Assembly: GCF_018861145.1 (NCBI RefSeq)
Contig: NZ_JAHKQT010000028.1
Coordinates: 1 to 55,265, forward strand
From: Poseidonibacter lekithochrous
GTDB lineage: Bacteria > Campylobacterota > Campylobacteria > Campylobacterales > Arcobacteraceae
Direction: 5' to 3'
DNA length: 55,265 nt
This document shows, piece after piece, positions 35,302-44,728 of the stretch. The translations under genes and the position numbers were made by a program. The notes beneath the pieces were generated by a model. That model saw nothing but the letters and a program-made list of their open reading frames with translations, searched no databases and was not told the origin of the DNA. Each line of letters begins with the position of its first letter. Position 1 is the stretch's first letter.

Positions 35302-36411
35302 ATGTCATTAGGGAAAAAAGTTTTCTTTTTATTAATAGCTTTAGTAATTCTAATAGCTTATACAGTTGCTACATTTGACTACAAAACTATTTTGAGTAAA
35401 GGCGAAAATGAAACTACTAGTTTTACTAGTGAAGATACAATGTTTGGTGAATATGCAGATTCAGCAATGCTAAAAATTAATGAATTAAAATCTTCTGCAT
35501 TAAAAAGTTTTGGCTTAGATAAAGATGATAAATTAGCTCAAAATAAAGAACCTATTACTTTAGAATTATTAAAAGATAATGGAATAATTTTAATGAATGG
35601 AACTTTTAAGGATGAAGAACAGGCTAAAAGTATAGTTGAACTATTAAATATTAATAGAAATGGTGAATATACTTTTGAAGAAAATAGAGTTAAAGATGTT
35701 GTTTTATTAAACAAACTATCTTTACTTATAGATTCATTTAAAGAGTTCTTTGCAGATGGTTCAAAACTTGCTATTGAAAATGGAAAAGTTTTATTAAGTG
35801 GTGAATTAAAAGACTCAAACTTTAAACCAGTATTAGATTCTATTATTGCAAAAAGTAATCTTGATATGATTACTGATATTAAAGAACCACTTAAATCAAA
35901 TACTGAAACAATTATTGATAATATTACAAAATCTTCTGTTCCAAAAGTTAAAGAAGTAAGTAGTGAATCAGAAGACAAACTAAATGAATTGGAGAAAATT
36001 ACTCCTAAAAAAGAAATTATTAAAGTTAAATCAAAGTTAGTTCAAGATGCTCAAAACAGTATTAATAATTTAACTTCAAATAACAAAATTACATTCAAAA
36101 GAAGAAGTACAAATATAACGGAAGAATCAAAAGAGACAGTAAAAGAAATTGCAAATATTTTGTTAAGTAATAGTAAGCTTACAGTAGAAATTGCAGGACA
36201 TACTGATTCAAGAGGTAGAGCTTCTCTTAACAAAGAAATATCACAAGATAGAGCAAATAGTGTAAAGGCAGCTTTAGTATCTCTTGGAGTTAGTTCTAAG
36301 CAGATTAAAGCAGTTGGGTATGGAGAAGACTTCCCTATTGCAAAAGATGATGCACAGGGTCTATCTGAAGTTAATAGAAGAGTAGAATTTATTGTAGGAG
36401 AATCAAAATGA
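35302..36411 (+). CDS. Inner-membrane-anchored OmpA-family protein
   Basis: The 369-aa protein has one N-terminal membrane anchor (about aa 7-25) and a long middle region containing two BON-like repeats (about aa 75-200). The C-terminal OmpA peptidoglycan-binding domain (about aa 250-369) has A-G-H-T-D-S-R-G and E-V-N-R-R-V-E-F. It probably links the cytoplasmic membrane to peptidoglycan. The stop overlaps the next gene (ATGA), so the two products likely work together. Confidence 0.88.
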   Translation: MSLGKKVFFLLIALVILIAYTVATFDYKTILSKGENETTSFTSEDTMFGEYADSAMLKINELKSSALKSFGLDKDDKLAQNKEPITLELLKDNGIILMNGTFKDEEQAKSIVELLNINRNGEYTFEENRVKDVVLLNKLSLLIDSFKEFFADGSKLAIENGKVLLSGELKDSNFKPVLDSIIAKSNLDMITDIKEPLKSNTETIIDNITKSSVPKVKEVSSESEDKLNELEKITPKKEIIKVKSKLVQDAQNSINNLTSNNKITFKRRSTNITEESKETVKEIANILLSNSKLTVEIAGHTDSRGRASLNKEISQDRANSVKAALVSLGVSSKQIKAVGYGEDFPIAKDDAQGLSEVNRRVEFIVGESK

Positions 36412-36893
36412 TCGAAACAGCTTCATTAATAGTTGTAAATTTAATAATAGCCGCATTTATTGGGATGATTATTGGCTATTTAATTGGTAAAAATAGTGGA
36501 AGTACTTATAATCCTTCTAAAAATGATAATAAAAAAGATGTTAAAGATGATAATAAATCTAAAACAAGTGTTAATCCAGTTTTTAGAAAGAATTCTAATG
36601 TTGATAATAAACCATTGATTTTAAGCTCTCCTAGACCATCAGGAAAAGATAAACTTATAAAAATTAAAGGTATTGATTTAAAAGTTGAAGAAAACTTAAA
36701 TAAATTAGGTATTTTCCACTTTAATCAAATAGCATCTTGGTCAAGTAAAAATTGTGATTGGATTGAAGAATTTTTATCATTGCCAGGTTGTGCAAAAAAG
36801 AATCAATGGATTGAACAAGCGAAGATTTTAGAGTCAGGTAAAGAGACTGTTTATAGTCAGAAAATTGAGAATGACGAAGTAGACGTTAGTTAA
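36408..36893 (+). CDS. Membrane-anchored protein with helix-hairpin-helix-like C-terminus
   Basis: The 161-aa protein has an N-terminal membrane segment (about aa 6-27, ending G-Y-L-I-G-K-N), a low-complexity polar linker rich in Asn, Asp and Lys (about aa 30-75), and a compact C-terminal domain. The C-terminal part, L-I-K-I-K-G-I-D-L-K-V-E-E-N-L-N-K-L-G-I, followed by F-N-Q-I-A-S-W, resembles the helix-hairpin-helix-like domain often fused to envelope or NADH dehydrogenase proteins. It overlaps the OmpA-like gene by four bases. The function is unknown. Confidence 0.75.
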   Translation: MIETASLIVVNLIIAAFIGMIIGYLIGKNSGSTYNPSKNDNKKDVKDDNKSKTSVNPVFRKNSNVDNKPLILSSPRPSGKDKLIKIKGIDLKVEENLNKLGIFHFNQIASWSSKNCDWIEEFLSLPGCAKKNQWIEQAKILESGKETVYSQKIENDEVDVS

Positions 36894-36895
36894 TA

Positions 36896-37393
36896 CTAAA
36901 CGTTTACTCTTTTAAGTTTTTTAATAATAATTGCAATTTCTCTAGAATAGTTTCTAGCTTTTTTACTATTATATTTCCACCCACCATTATAACTACTCCA
37001 AACTTTTTTCCAATCATTCTTATGAACTTTTTTCCAATAGTTTAATTCAGCAATAGCATTTTTAGTAGCAAACTTAAAATCAGATATTAATCTCATTGCA
37101 TATTTATTTCTATTCCAAGAAGTGTTCTTTGCTTTTTGTCTACTTAAAACAGTTTTTATGTTGGCTTGATATAAACCATAATCTTTACTATCTACATTTA
37201 CAAGGTATTTCCCAATTGATGATTCTTTAACAGCTATTGCCATTAGAGAATAACTAAGTCCATATTTTTCACCTTGTTTTTTTATCTCTTTTAATGTTTT
37301 TATTTCTTCTTTTGTTAATTTCGTTGCGTTAAAGTTTGATGCAAAAATATTTGTTATAAACAACATTACTAATAAAGTAATCTTTAAATTCAT
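36896..37393 (-). CDS. Exported lysozyme-like (SLT fold) protein
   Basis: The 165-aa protein has a signal peptide (cleavage about aa 18-19). The lytic-transglycosylase-like domain contains A-V-K-E-S-S-I-G, with E57 the candidate catalytic glutamate, D-Y-G-L-Y-Q-A-N in place of the usual G-L-M-Q motif, and W-S-S-Y-N-G-G as the A-Y-N-A-G-like segment. It probably cleaves peptidoglycan. It is convergent with the OmpA-like pair, ending 2 bases from it, and has its own promoter. Confidence 0.8.
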   Translation of the reverse strand: MNLKITLLVMLFITNIFASNFNATKLTKEEIKTLKEIKKQGEKYGLSYSLMAIAVKESSIGKYLVNVDSKDYGLYQANIKTVLSRQKAKNTSWNRNKYAMRLISDFKFATKNAIAELNYWKKVHKNDWKKVWSSYNGGWKYNSKKARNYSREIAIIIKKLKRVNV

Positions 37394-37430
37394 ACAGTTT
37401 TCCTTTATTCTATCTTAAATTAAAGCGCGA

Positions 37431-37436
37431 ATTATA
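37431..37436 (-). promoter_or_regulatory. -10 box of the lysozyme-like gene
   Basis: Minus-strand TATAAT followed by TCGCGC, 38 bases before the start, similar in layout to the typA and oxidoreductase promoters. Confidence 0.55.
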
Positions 37437-37484
37437 TATTAAATAAGTAAATTTGTCAAATTTAACCTATTTTTTACTAGATTT

Positions 37485-37526
37485 AGGACAATTTTAATTT
37501 ACTATTTAGTTAGTCCTGATTATAAT
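37485..37526 (+). promoter_or_regulatory. Promoter with short inverted repeat before the small HTH gene
   Basis: A -10 box TATAAT lies at 37521-37526, 32 bases before the GTG start. AGGAC (37485-37489) and GTCCT (37513-37517) form an inverted repeat that brackets the -35 region. Autoregulation is possible. Confidence 0.4.
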
Positions 37527-37557
37527 TCCAAAAAGCATTTAACGAGATATATTAATA

Positions 37558-37767
37558 GTGAAAAAACAAGAATTTAAAAAACTAATTAGAGAAATTGGCT
37601 TCACTTCACAAAGAAGTTTTGCTGAAGAAATAGGTGTAAAAGCAACGACTTTTACAACATACAAATTTATACCAAATCATATAGTAAGAATCATCAACAT
37701 GGCACTATTAGCTAAACAAAGCGGTGTTGCCTTTGAAGATATTAAATCTGCGATGAAAGTAGATTAG
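37558..37767 (+). CDS. Small helix-turn-helix-like protein
   Basis: The 69-aa protein starts with GTG. The segment F-T-S-Q-R-S-F-A-E-E-I-G-V-K-A-T-T-F-T-T fits a helix-turn-helix of the Cro/C1 type (helix about aa 18-26, turn I-G-V, recognition helix about aa 29-36). The rest is helical. It is probably a small DNA-binding regulator or a plasmid/phage-type Cro-like protein. It is monocistronic. A hairpin overlaps its stop codon. Confidence 0.65.
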   Translation: MKKQEFKKLIREIGFTSQRSFAEEIGVKATTFTTYKFIPNHIVRIINMALLAKQSGVAFEDIKSAMKVD

Positions 37768-37781
37768 TAAATCTAATCTAC
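37759..37781 (+). terminator. Hairpin overlapping the stop of the small HTH gene
   Basis: GTAGATTAG (37759-37767) pairs perfectly with 37773-37781 around TAAAT. A weak T-run (ATATTTTAC) follows. It is a probable but imperfect terminator. Confidence 0.5.
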
Positions 37782-37956
37782 CATATTTTACTTAAATTTT
37801 CACAAAATTTATAATAATAATCTTAATTATATATAGTTTTGTGATAGAAATAACTTTTTAAAAATAAAATAATATTTTAATATATTATTGACATCAAAAA
37901 GAATTTTAAAATAAAAAAGTATTTTTTACAATAAAAAGATAGTTTTTTTCACTTTT

Positions 37957-38676
37957 TTATATTTTTAATCCAATATTTATATATTTTCGAACCTTAGAAA
38001 TCTCATCTAAATCAATTTTTTCAATGATAATTTCTTTCTCATCATCTTTAAAAACATTTCCAAATGGAGAAATAATTGCACTACCTTTTGCCATATTTAA
38101 ATCTGCACTATTACAAGCAATTACAAAACATTGATTTATCAGTGCTAGAGATTTTGAAATAGTCTCATAATGATCTTTTCTTTTTAATCCCCACATTGCA
38201 GGATTTAAAATAATATCAGCACCAGCAACTTTCTGCCAAAGTTCTGGAAATCTTAATTCAAAGCAAATTAATGTTGCTATTTTTAAGCCATTTATTTCAA
38301 TAATCTTTATATCTTCTTCATTTCCAGCATCAAAGTGTTCTAATTCATTTCCTAAAGGAAATAATTTTACCTTTGATTGAGTATGAATAATCTTTTGTTT
38401 ATCAAAAATATGTAGTGTATTATAAAACTTTTTATTTTTTTTTGTTATTAGAGTTAAAGCAATAGTTTTATTTACAGCTAACTCCTGTAAGTGTTTTATA
38501 GCAAAAGTTGAGAATTCAGAGGCTTCTTGCATTCTGCCATAACAAAAACCACTTAAGGCAATCTCTGGTGCTAATATAATAGAATCTTCTGGACAGTCTT
38601 GTATTAACTCTTTTAAGTGTTCTAGATTTTTAGTAAAATCTTCTGTTGTTTTAACTTGTAGTGCTATTAAGTTCAT
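37957..38676 (-). CDS. Carbon-nitrogen hydrolase (nitrilase superfamily)
   Basis: The 239-aa protein has the catalytic triad of the nitrilase superfamily. Glu is in A-P-E-I-A-L-S-G-F, Lys in Q-S-K-V-K-L-F-P-L-G, and Cys in A-T-L-I-C-F-E-L-R-F-P-E. Length fits amidases such as omega-amidase (Nit2-like). The substrate is unknown, but an amide is likely. It overlaps the upstream phosphohexomutase gene by 26 bases and is the last gene of a long minus-strand run. It has no visible signal peptide. Confidence 0.88.
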   Translation of the reverse strand: MNLIALQVKTTEDFTKNLEHLKELIQDCPEDSIILAPEIALSGFCYGRMQEASEFSTFAIKHLQELAVNKTIALTLITKKNKKFYNTLHIFDKQKIIHTQSKVKLFPLGNELEHFDAGNEEDIKIIEINGLKIATLICFELRFPELWQKVAGADIILNPAMWGLKRKDHYETISKSLALINQCFVIACNSADLNMAKGSAIISPFGNVFKDDEKEIIIEKIDLDEISKVRKYINIGLKI

Positions 38677-40063
38677 CTATTTCCTTTTGTATTAATTTTT
38701 CAAATGAATTTTGATATGTTTTTGCAGTTGCAAAGGTATTTGCTTCATATTTTGTTACTAATATAGGGTTTGTATTTGAAGCTCGAACTAATGCCCATCC
38801 ATATTCAAAGTTAATTCTTAAACCGTCAACTTTACATATATTTTTAATTATTGGAAAGTCTCTATTTAGTCTCTTTAGTGATTCTTCTATTTTTCGCATC
38901 AATAAAAACTTTTTATCTTCTTGGATTTTAATCTCAATATTAGAACTTGTATAAATTTTAGGAAGTTTATCTATCTCTTTATCTATTTTCATACCATTTT
39001 GAATTAACTCTAATACTCTAAATGTTGCATAAATAGCATCGTCATATCCATAATATCTGTCATTAAAGAAAATATGTCCTGATACCTCAGCTGCTAAGTC
39101 TGCATTTAATTCTTGAAGTTTTAATCTAAGATTTGAGTAACCTGTTTTATCCATAATTGTTGTGCCATGAGTATTAATCTCATCAAAGATATTTTGTGAG
39201 TATGTAACCTCGCCAATAATAACAGGGTTTTTCATAGTTTTTGAAAACAATAATGCTAAAGTATCACCTTTGATATTATACTTTTGAGTTAATACAGCAA
39301 TTCTATCTGCATCACCATCATAAGCAAAGCCATAATGACAGTCATCTTTTAAATAGCTTTTTAAATCTACAAGATTCTTTTCATTACTAGGATCTGGATG
39401 ATGATTTGGAAATTCTCCATTTGGCTTTGTATATAAAGCTTTGTAGTTTAGATTTAGTTTATCAAAGATTTTTGTTATAACTGTATCTGCCATTCCATTT
39501 CCACAGTCTATTACAAACTTCTCTTTTAAATTTTCAAGCTCTTTAAATTGCTTGCACATATAATCTATATATAAAGATTTTGCATCTACATCTATGAAAT
39601 TATGATTATCAATTATAGTAATATTTTCATTTTTCTTTATATCTTTATATAATTTGATTAACTCATCTGCAAAATATGGTTGATTTTCTATAGTGATCTT
39701 AAACCCATTATATTGTTTTGCATTATGGCTACCTGTTATCATAATAGAAGCCTGTGGTTTTATAGTTTTATTTTCTACTTCGAACTTTTGATATGAAGCA
39801 AAGTAATTAACTCCAGTTGCTACAAGACCAATATTTAATATCTTGCAACCAGCAAGATTCAAACCAGATATTAGTGATTGAAAAAGCATAGTAGAATGCT
39901 TTCTAATATCATAACCAACTATGATGTATGGTTTTTTAACTTTTGTCTTTTTTTGTATTGTTAGACCTAAATAATATCCTATTAGTTTTGTATTTTCTTT
40001 TGTTAACTCTTTTTGAACAATACCTCTAATATCATACTGTCTAAATATAGCTTTACTTATCAC
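38651..40063 (-). CDS. Phosphomannomutase/phosphoglucomutase
   Basis: The 470-aa alpha-D-phosphohexomutase has the four family motifs. The phosphoserine is in I-M-I-T-G-S-H-N-A-K-Q-Y-N-G, the metal site is D-G-D-A-D-R-I-A, and the sugar and phosphate loops are A-E-V-S-G-H-I-F-F and V-R-A-S-N-T-N-P. It converts hexose-6-phosphate to hexose-1-phosphate for nucleotide-sugar synthesis, feeding LPS or exopolysaccharide. It overlaps ogt by four bases and the nitrilase gene by 26 bases. Confidence 0.92.
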   Translation of the reverse strand: MISKAIFRQYDIRGIVQKELTKENTKLIGYYLGLTIQKKTKVKKPYIIVGYDIRKHSTMLFQSLISGLNLAGCKILNIGLVATGVNYFASYQKFEVENKTIKPQASIMITGSHNAKQYNGFKITIENQPYFADELIKLYKDIKKNENITIIDNHNFIDVDAKSLYIDYMCKQFKELENLKEKFVIDCGNGMADTVITKIFDKLNLNYKALYTKPNGEFPNHHPDPSNEKNLVDLKSYLKDDCHYGFAYDGDADRIAVLTQKYNIKGDTLALLFSKTMKNPVIIGEVTYSQNIFDEINTHGTTIMDKTGYSNLRLKLQELNADLAAEVSGHIFFNDRYYGYDDAIYATFRVLELIQNGMKIDKEIDKLPKIYTSSNIEIKIQEDKKFLLMRKIEESLKRLNRDFPIIKNICKVDGLRINFEYGWALVRASNTNPILVTKYEANTFATAKTYQNSFEKLIQKEIDELNSTTS

Positions 40064-40608
40064 TTAGCAGCACTTTCAAGTTTTAGTAAAAACTCTTTTT
40101 TCTCTTCTCCACCTGCATATACATTTAAGCTTCCATCATCTTTTTTTATTCTATGGCAAGGTACTATAATATTTAGCATATTTTGAGCAAGTGGACTTTC
40201 TAGTGCTTTTTTTGATTTAAGGCCATCTATTTTTGAAGCTAAACTTGAAAAGCTTTCCCTCTTTCCATAAGGAATATTTAAAAGCTCTTTCCATACTTGT
40301 ATTTGAAAAGTTGAACCAACTAGTTGCATAGGTAGTTCAAAAGAAGTTCTTTGTTTATTAAAGTACTCTTCTAATTGAGTTCTTAAGGTATCAAAATATT
40401 CACACTCAGATGGAATGATATCTGTATCAAAACTCTTTTTTAAAGTATCAATTCTAGCTTCAATATTAAAAGGTGTAAAGAAGCAAAGCATTACGATTCC
40501 CTTTTTTGAAGCAGCTGCAAACATTTGTCCTAAGGGTGTATCAATAGTTGTTGTTAGTATTATTTCTTTGGATTGTGATTTATATTCTCTCATGTGGAAT
40601 TTTATCAT
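40060..40608 (-). CDS. ogt: Methylated-DNA-protein cysteine methyltransferase
   Basis: The 182-aa suicide repair protein removes methyl from O6-methylguanine. The acceptor is C151 in I-V-P-C-H-R-I. A typical G-S-T-F-Q-I-Q-V-W-K-E-L domain precedes it. The start could be ATG 40608 or 40593 (M-R-E-Y-K-S), and neither has a strong ribosome site. A -10-like TATAAT on the minus strand at 40659-40664 may give it a promoter of its own. A second MGMT domain is present in the Ada-like protein at 54330-55175. Confidence 0.9.
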   Translation of the reverse strand: MIKFHMREYKSQSKEIILTTTIDTPLGQMFAAASKKGIVMLCFFTPFNIEARIDTLKKSFDTDIIPSECEYFDTLRTQLEEYFNKQRTSFELPMQLVGSTFQIQVWKELLNIPYGKRESFSSLASKIDGLKSKKALESPLAQNMLNIIVPCHRIKKDDGSLNVYAGGEEKKEFLLKLESAAK

Positions 40609-40659
40609 ATTTATTAATAAACATGCAATCCCTTTTATTTAATATTAGATATATTTAAA

Positions 40660-41031
40660 TTATATACTATTTTGGAAATATGTATATAAAATTACGCTCC
40701 ATGTCACAATAAATATAAAAATACTTATAAACACTACAGTACTGCCAACATCTTTTGCCCTACCTGCCATTTTATTATGTTCAAGTGTTACAAGATCAAC
40801 AATTCTTTCAATGGCACTGTTTATTGCTTCTGCTAAAAGCATACCTGTTAAGCTAATAAACATTAAAAGTTTACTAACTATTGCCACATCTATTATAAAA
40901 AGTATAGGCATTAGAATTATGGTAATTATTAATTCTATTTTAAAAGATGTTTCATTTTTTATTAAATCTTTTAAACCTTTTAATGCATAAGTTGTATTTT
41001 TAAAAAAATTGTATTTTGGTTGATTTCTCAA
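40660..41031 (-). CDS. dgkA: Diacylglycerol kinase DgkA
   Basis: The 123-aa membrane enzyme phosphorylates diacylglycerol to phosphatidic acid. The conserved active-site segment is E-A-I-N-S-A-I-E-R-I-V-D-L-V-T and A-G-R-A-K-D-V-G-S, in the usual three-helix layout. It overlaps the PAP2 gene by four bases. In this operon it can recycle the diacylglycerol released when EptA transfers phosphoethanolamine from phosphatidylethanolamine. Confidence 0.95.
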   Translation of the reverse strand: MRNQPKYNFFKNTTYALKGLKDLIKNETSFKIELIITIILMPILFIIDVAIVSKLLMFISLTGMLLAEAINSAIERIVDLVTLEHNKMAGRAKDVGSTVVFISIFIFIVTWSVILYTYFQNSI

Positions 41032-41720
41032 TATTCTTCCTTTCCAATAGAATTAATGATTTTATATATTATTAGAATAAGTAGCCAAGCTATAAGCATG
41101 GTTATAATTGTATGACTTAAAAAATGGTCGCCAATAAGCATTTTATAAGTACCCATACTCCATCCAACAGTCAAAGCAAAGATAAGTGCATATATTTGAT
41201 GTATTCGTTTTTTAAATAAAAAAAATAAAGATAGTAATGCAAAACCACCACTTGCATGTCCTGCTGGCCAACATTTTATTTTTTTGTTTTGCACAAAGGC
41301 TATGTGATAGGAATCGAATAGTTTTACATCAGGATAACTTCCACCAAAATATTCTATATTTTTAGGACAAGGCATATTTGTTGTAGCTTTTAATGCACCA
41401 ATTGTTGCAGGAATAATTATAGCTGATAATAAAACTATAACTAATCCTTTTTTATATGTTTTTATTATTTCTTTATTTCTAAAAAATATTAAACTACAAA
41501 GAATAAGAAAAACAAAAAGTATTAAAGTTTTTTTTATTCCATCATAAAATAAAAACTTTGAAATAGGTTCTTTATTATCCCAAATCCAAGAACTTGTATC
41601 AAAATTAAAAAAGTAATTTTGAACAATTATATCTATAGGTGTTAATTCAAATAGTATAATCGTAAAGAATAAACATAAACTTGTAATAAGTATATGTTTA
41701 CTTAGATTTCCGTGCATCAC
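41028..41720 (-). CDS. PAP2-family membrane phosphatase
   Basis: The 230-aa protein has about six membrane segments and the PAP2 motifs in slightly divergent form: K-A-T-T-N-M-P-C-P (motif 1), W-P-A-G-H-A-S-G-G (motif 2, Ala in place of the usual Ser of P-S-G-H) and G-D-H-F-L-S-H-T (motif 3). It may remove lipid A phosphate as LpxE does, or dephosphorylate undecaprenyl or phosphatidyl phosphates. The location between eptA (23-base overlap) and dgkA (four-base overlap) favours lipid A or lipid recycling. Confidence 0.87.
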   Translation of the reverse strand: MMHGNLSKHILITSLCLFFTIILFELTPIDIIVQNYFFNFDTSSWIWDNKEPISKFLFYDGIKKTLILFVFLILCSLIFFRNKEIIKTYKKGLVIVLLSAIIIPATIGALKATTNMPCPKNIEYFGGSYPDVKLFDSYHIAFVQNKKIKCWPAGHASGGFALLSLFFLFKKRIHQIYALIFALTVGWSMGTYKMLIGDHFLSHTIITMLIAWLLILIIYKIINSIGKEEY

Positions 41721-43311
41721 TTAAAATGTCCATTTCTTTTTTATAAACTTCTGTTTCAACTTCAAAAAATGATAATAAAGTATGAAATAGATTATCTTGA
41801 GAAAATCTTTTATTAGAGTATGACTTAAGTTTTTCTACATCAACATCTTCTTTAATATCACCTTCACCAAACCACATAAATGAAGCAACATGTGTTTGCT
41901 CATCAGGAGCCATAAAATAAGGCATACCATGTAAGTAAAGTCCCTTTTCTCCTAAACTTTCTCCATGATCACTCATATAAATCATTGCTGTTTCATAATC
42001 TTTTGAATATGGTTTTAAAAAGTTTATTGTTTTAGATAAGAAATAATCAGAATATAAAACAGCATTATCATAAGCATTACTAACTTCTTCTTGTGTACAT
42101 TCTTCAAGTTGATTAGTTTTACAAACAGGTGTAAATTTCTCGTAAGCTTTGGGATACCTCTTATAATATGCAGGTCCGTGATTCCCCATTTGATGTAATA
42201 CGATTAAAATGTCTTTATTTTTATTCTTTTGAATAAAACTATCTAAGCCAACAAGCATACCCTCATCTCTACACTCATCATCACAAATTGTATTGTTTTT
42301 ATTTGATCTATAATCTTCATAATCAATTCTGTCTGCAACACCTTTTGAGCTTGAGTTATTATCTCTCCAAAGAACTTTTATATCTTTTGTATTTGTTAAT
42401 ACATCTACTACATTTTGTGTGCTAATACCTTTTTTATAATCATATGAATCACGATTATATATAGAGAACATGCAAGGAACAGATTGTGCAGTTGATGTTC
42501 CACATGAATAGAAATTTGAAAAATTAACTATATCTTCTTTCTTAAGTAGTGGATTTGTTTCTTTTTCATAGCCATTTAATGAAAATCTATCCGCTCTTGT
42601 AGCCTCTCCTACAACCATTATGATTAATTCTTTTTTCTCAAGCTCCTCTTCATTTTCTTGAATTTTTGCATCAAGTCCTATTTTTTTCACAACTATAGGA
42701 CCACTATTGATTGTTTTACTAATATAATTTCCTACACTATAAATCCAATAAATTGGGTTTATATGGTATCTAAGAGGCTTATGCTCTCTAAAGAATGAAG
42801 TATAAAACTTACTAAAAAGAAGAATAGTAATAACAATAAAACTTAAAGATATAAATAGTGTACTTATCTTAAATAATAACTCTTTTTTTAAAGGTCTATA
42901 ATTTATTTTTGTTTTATAAATTAAATAAGATGGAAGAACTCCTAATAATAAAACATATATAACAAGTTGAAAACTAAACAAGTCACTTGATTCAGATAAG
43001 TTTGTTTGTAAAGAATTTCTTATCATTTCATGATCAATAACCACATGATATGTATCCATAAAATATGCTGTAAACGAAGAAGTCATTAAGGTAATTATTA
43101 AAAGTGGTTTAGTTGTATACTTTGAAGAAAGTAGTGTAAATAAAAATACGATAAATGATACTAAAACAATAACAAGTGAACAAATATATAAAATATTTAT
43201 GCCTAGGGGTTCATAAGTAGATATAACATTTTTGAAAAATGACATATTATAAAAAATTGTAAAGATAATAGCAACAAATAATATAAGTTTATATTGTGAA
43301 ATAAATTTCAT
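41698..43311 (-). CDS. eptA: Lipid A phosphoethanolamine transferase
   Basis: The 537-aa protein has five N-terminal membrane segments (to about aa 190) and a periplasmic sulfatase-fold catalytic domain. The nucleophile is T238 in V-V-G-E-A-T-R-A-D-R-F, and zinc ligands are in Y-M-S-D-H-G-E-S-L-G and H-G-M-P-Y-F-M. It transfers phosphoethanolamine from phosphatidylethanolamine to lipid A (or flagellar or LPS targets), which reduces binding of cationic peptides. It is preceded on the same strand by a two-component system 103 bases upstream, which probably controls it. Confidence 0.93.
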   Translation of the reverse strand: MKFISQYKLILFVAIIFTIFYNMSFFKNVISTYEPLGINILYICSLVIVLVSFIVFLFTLLSSKYTTKPLLIITLMTSSFTAYFMDTYHVVIDHEMIRNSLQTNLSESSDLFSFQLVIYVLLLGVLPSYLIYKTKINYRPLKKELLFKISTLFISLSFIVITILLFSKFYTSFFREHKPLRYHINPIYWIYSVGNYISKTINSGPIVVKKIGLDAKIQENEEELEKKELIIMVVGEATRADRFSLNGYEKETNPLLKKEDIVNFSNFYSCGTSTAQSVPCMFSIYNRDSYDYKKGISTQNVVDVLTNTKDIKVLWRDNNSSSKGVADRIDYEDYRSNKNNTICDDECRDEGMLVGLDSFIQKNKNKDILIVLHQMGNHGPAYYKRYPKAYEKFTPVCKTNQLEECTQEEVSNAYDNAVLYSDYFLSKTINFLKPYSKDYETAMIYMSDHGESLGEKGLYLHGMPYFMAPDEQTHVASFMWFGEGDIKEDVDVEKLKSYSNKRFSQDNLFHTLLSFFEVETEVYKKEMDILSDARKSK

Positions 43312-43414
43312 CTTTTTCCTTTAGGTTTTGATAATAATAAATTAGCAATTGAAAATGAAATGAAAATGAAGGAAGTATTTTGGAAGAACTAAAAATAAAA
43401 GGAACAAAAAAGAA

Positions 43415-44728
43415 TTAAAGAATTATTTCTATTTTTGTTCCTTTATTTAAAACAGATTCAATTTTCAATTGTCCATTATGAAGTTCAACACTATTTTTAA
43501 CAATAGATAATCCTAATCCAAAACCTTCTATTGATTTATTTCTTGATTTATCAGCTCTATAGAATCTATCTGTAATAAAAGGCAATTTTTCTTTTGAGAT
43601 ACCAATACCCTCATCTTCAATGTAAAAATGCATCTTTTCATTTTGATAAAGTTTAATTATTATATTTTTATTATCTAAGGAGTACTTAACTGCATTATCT
43701 ATAAGATTTGAGAAAATTGTTTTAAGAAGTAAAGGATTTAATTTTTTAGTAATAGTTTCGATTTTATCGATAGTAAGAGTAATATTCTTATTTTTTATTT
43801 GAGTATCATATTTATAAATAGTATCAAGTAATAATGAATCAACACTTGTTTCTTCAAAAGTCTTTTTTATATTCTCTTTTGAATATTTTGTTAATAAGAG
43901 TAAGTTTTCAATGATATCTTCTATTTGTTTTATTTCATAATAAATAGTATCCATAGAATCAATATAATATGAGCTTTCTCTTACCTTTCTTAATGTAACT
44001 TCAATTTCCCCTCTTATAACAGTTAATGGTGTTCTTAATTCATGAGAAACATCACTATTAAATCTATCTAAATTTTTAACACCATCTTGAAGTCTTTCAA
44101 TCATAGTATTAAATGATTCTATTAATTCAGAAATTTCATCATTATGTTTATGAGGAGGAATAGTTTTTGAGAAATTATTTATAGTAATATTCTTTGCACT
44201 TCTTGTTATATGATTTATTGGTATTAATATTTTATCAATTAGGTTACTTCCTAAAAAGAGTAAAGTAAAAAAAAGTAAAGGTTCAATTACTAACATAACT
44301 TCTATTATATCTTCAATTTTATCATCTATATTATCTTCATATAAAATGATTTTTAACTTATCATTTATCTTTAAAGTATAAATAGCATGCATACTTTCAT
44401 CATTATGTATTAATAAAAAAGATTTCTCATTGTCTAAATAAGAACTTATATCTTCTAATTTAAAATCATCTGTTTTTTTTACTATTTGCTCATTTTCAAA
44501 TAATGCAGCTTTAGAAGAAAGGAATTCTCTTTTATTAAAATTTTCTTTATTATCATGTAAAAAATTCTCTTTTATAAAAATTGCTTCTTTATATAATTTT
44601 GATTCAAAATTAAAATAAGTATTTTTTTCAAAGAGGAAATAAAAAGAAAAACTAAATATTAATAAAACTAAAAAAGTACTACTTCCAAACCAAAACAGTA
44701 TACGTGTTTTTAAACTCTTAAACTTCAA
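43415..44728 (-). CDS. Sensor histidine kinase (PmrB/ColS-like)
   Basis: The 437-aa kinase has two membrane segments (about aa 12-32 and 142-162) around a small periplasmic sensor. HAMP follows (about aa 163-216), then the HisKA domain with H229 in D-V-S-H-E-L-R-T-P-L-T. The ATPase has N-L-I-D-N-A-V-K-Y-S, D-E-G-I-G-I and G-F-G-L-G-L-S-I-V. It overlaps the response regulator gene by 11 bases. Unlike the other kinases here, it carries the classical H-E-L-R-T-P motif. It likely senses envelope signals and regulates eptA. Confidence 0.93.
   Translation of the reverse strand: MKFKSLKTRILFWFGSSTFLVLLIFSFSFYFLFEKNTYFNFESKLYKEAIFIKENFLHDNKENFNKREFLSSKAALFENEQIVKKTDDFKLEDISSYLDNEKSFLLIHNDESMHAIYTLKINDKLKIILYEDNIDDKIEDIIEVMLVIEPLLFFTLLFLGSNLIDKILIPINHITRSAKNITINNFSKTIPPHKHNDEISELIESFNTMIERLQDGVKNLDRFNSDVSHELRTPLTVIRGEIEVTLRKVRESSYYIDSMDTIYYEIKQIEDIIENLLLLTKYSKENIKKTFEETSVDSLLLDTIYKYDTQIKNKNITLTIDKIETITKKLNPLLLKTIFSNLIDNAVKYSLDNKNIIIKLYQNEKMHFYIEDEGIGISKEKLPFITDRFYRADKSRNKSIEGFGLGLSIVKNSVELHNGQLKIESVLNKGTKIEIIL

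Noticed and set aside
35538-36233. Minus-strand frames inside the OmpA-like gene
   Set aside because: Antisense shadows with serine- and leucine-rich translation and no start signals.
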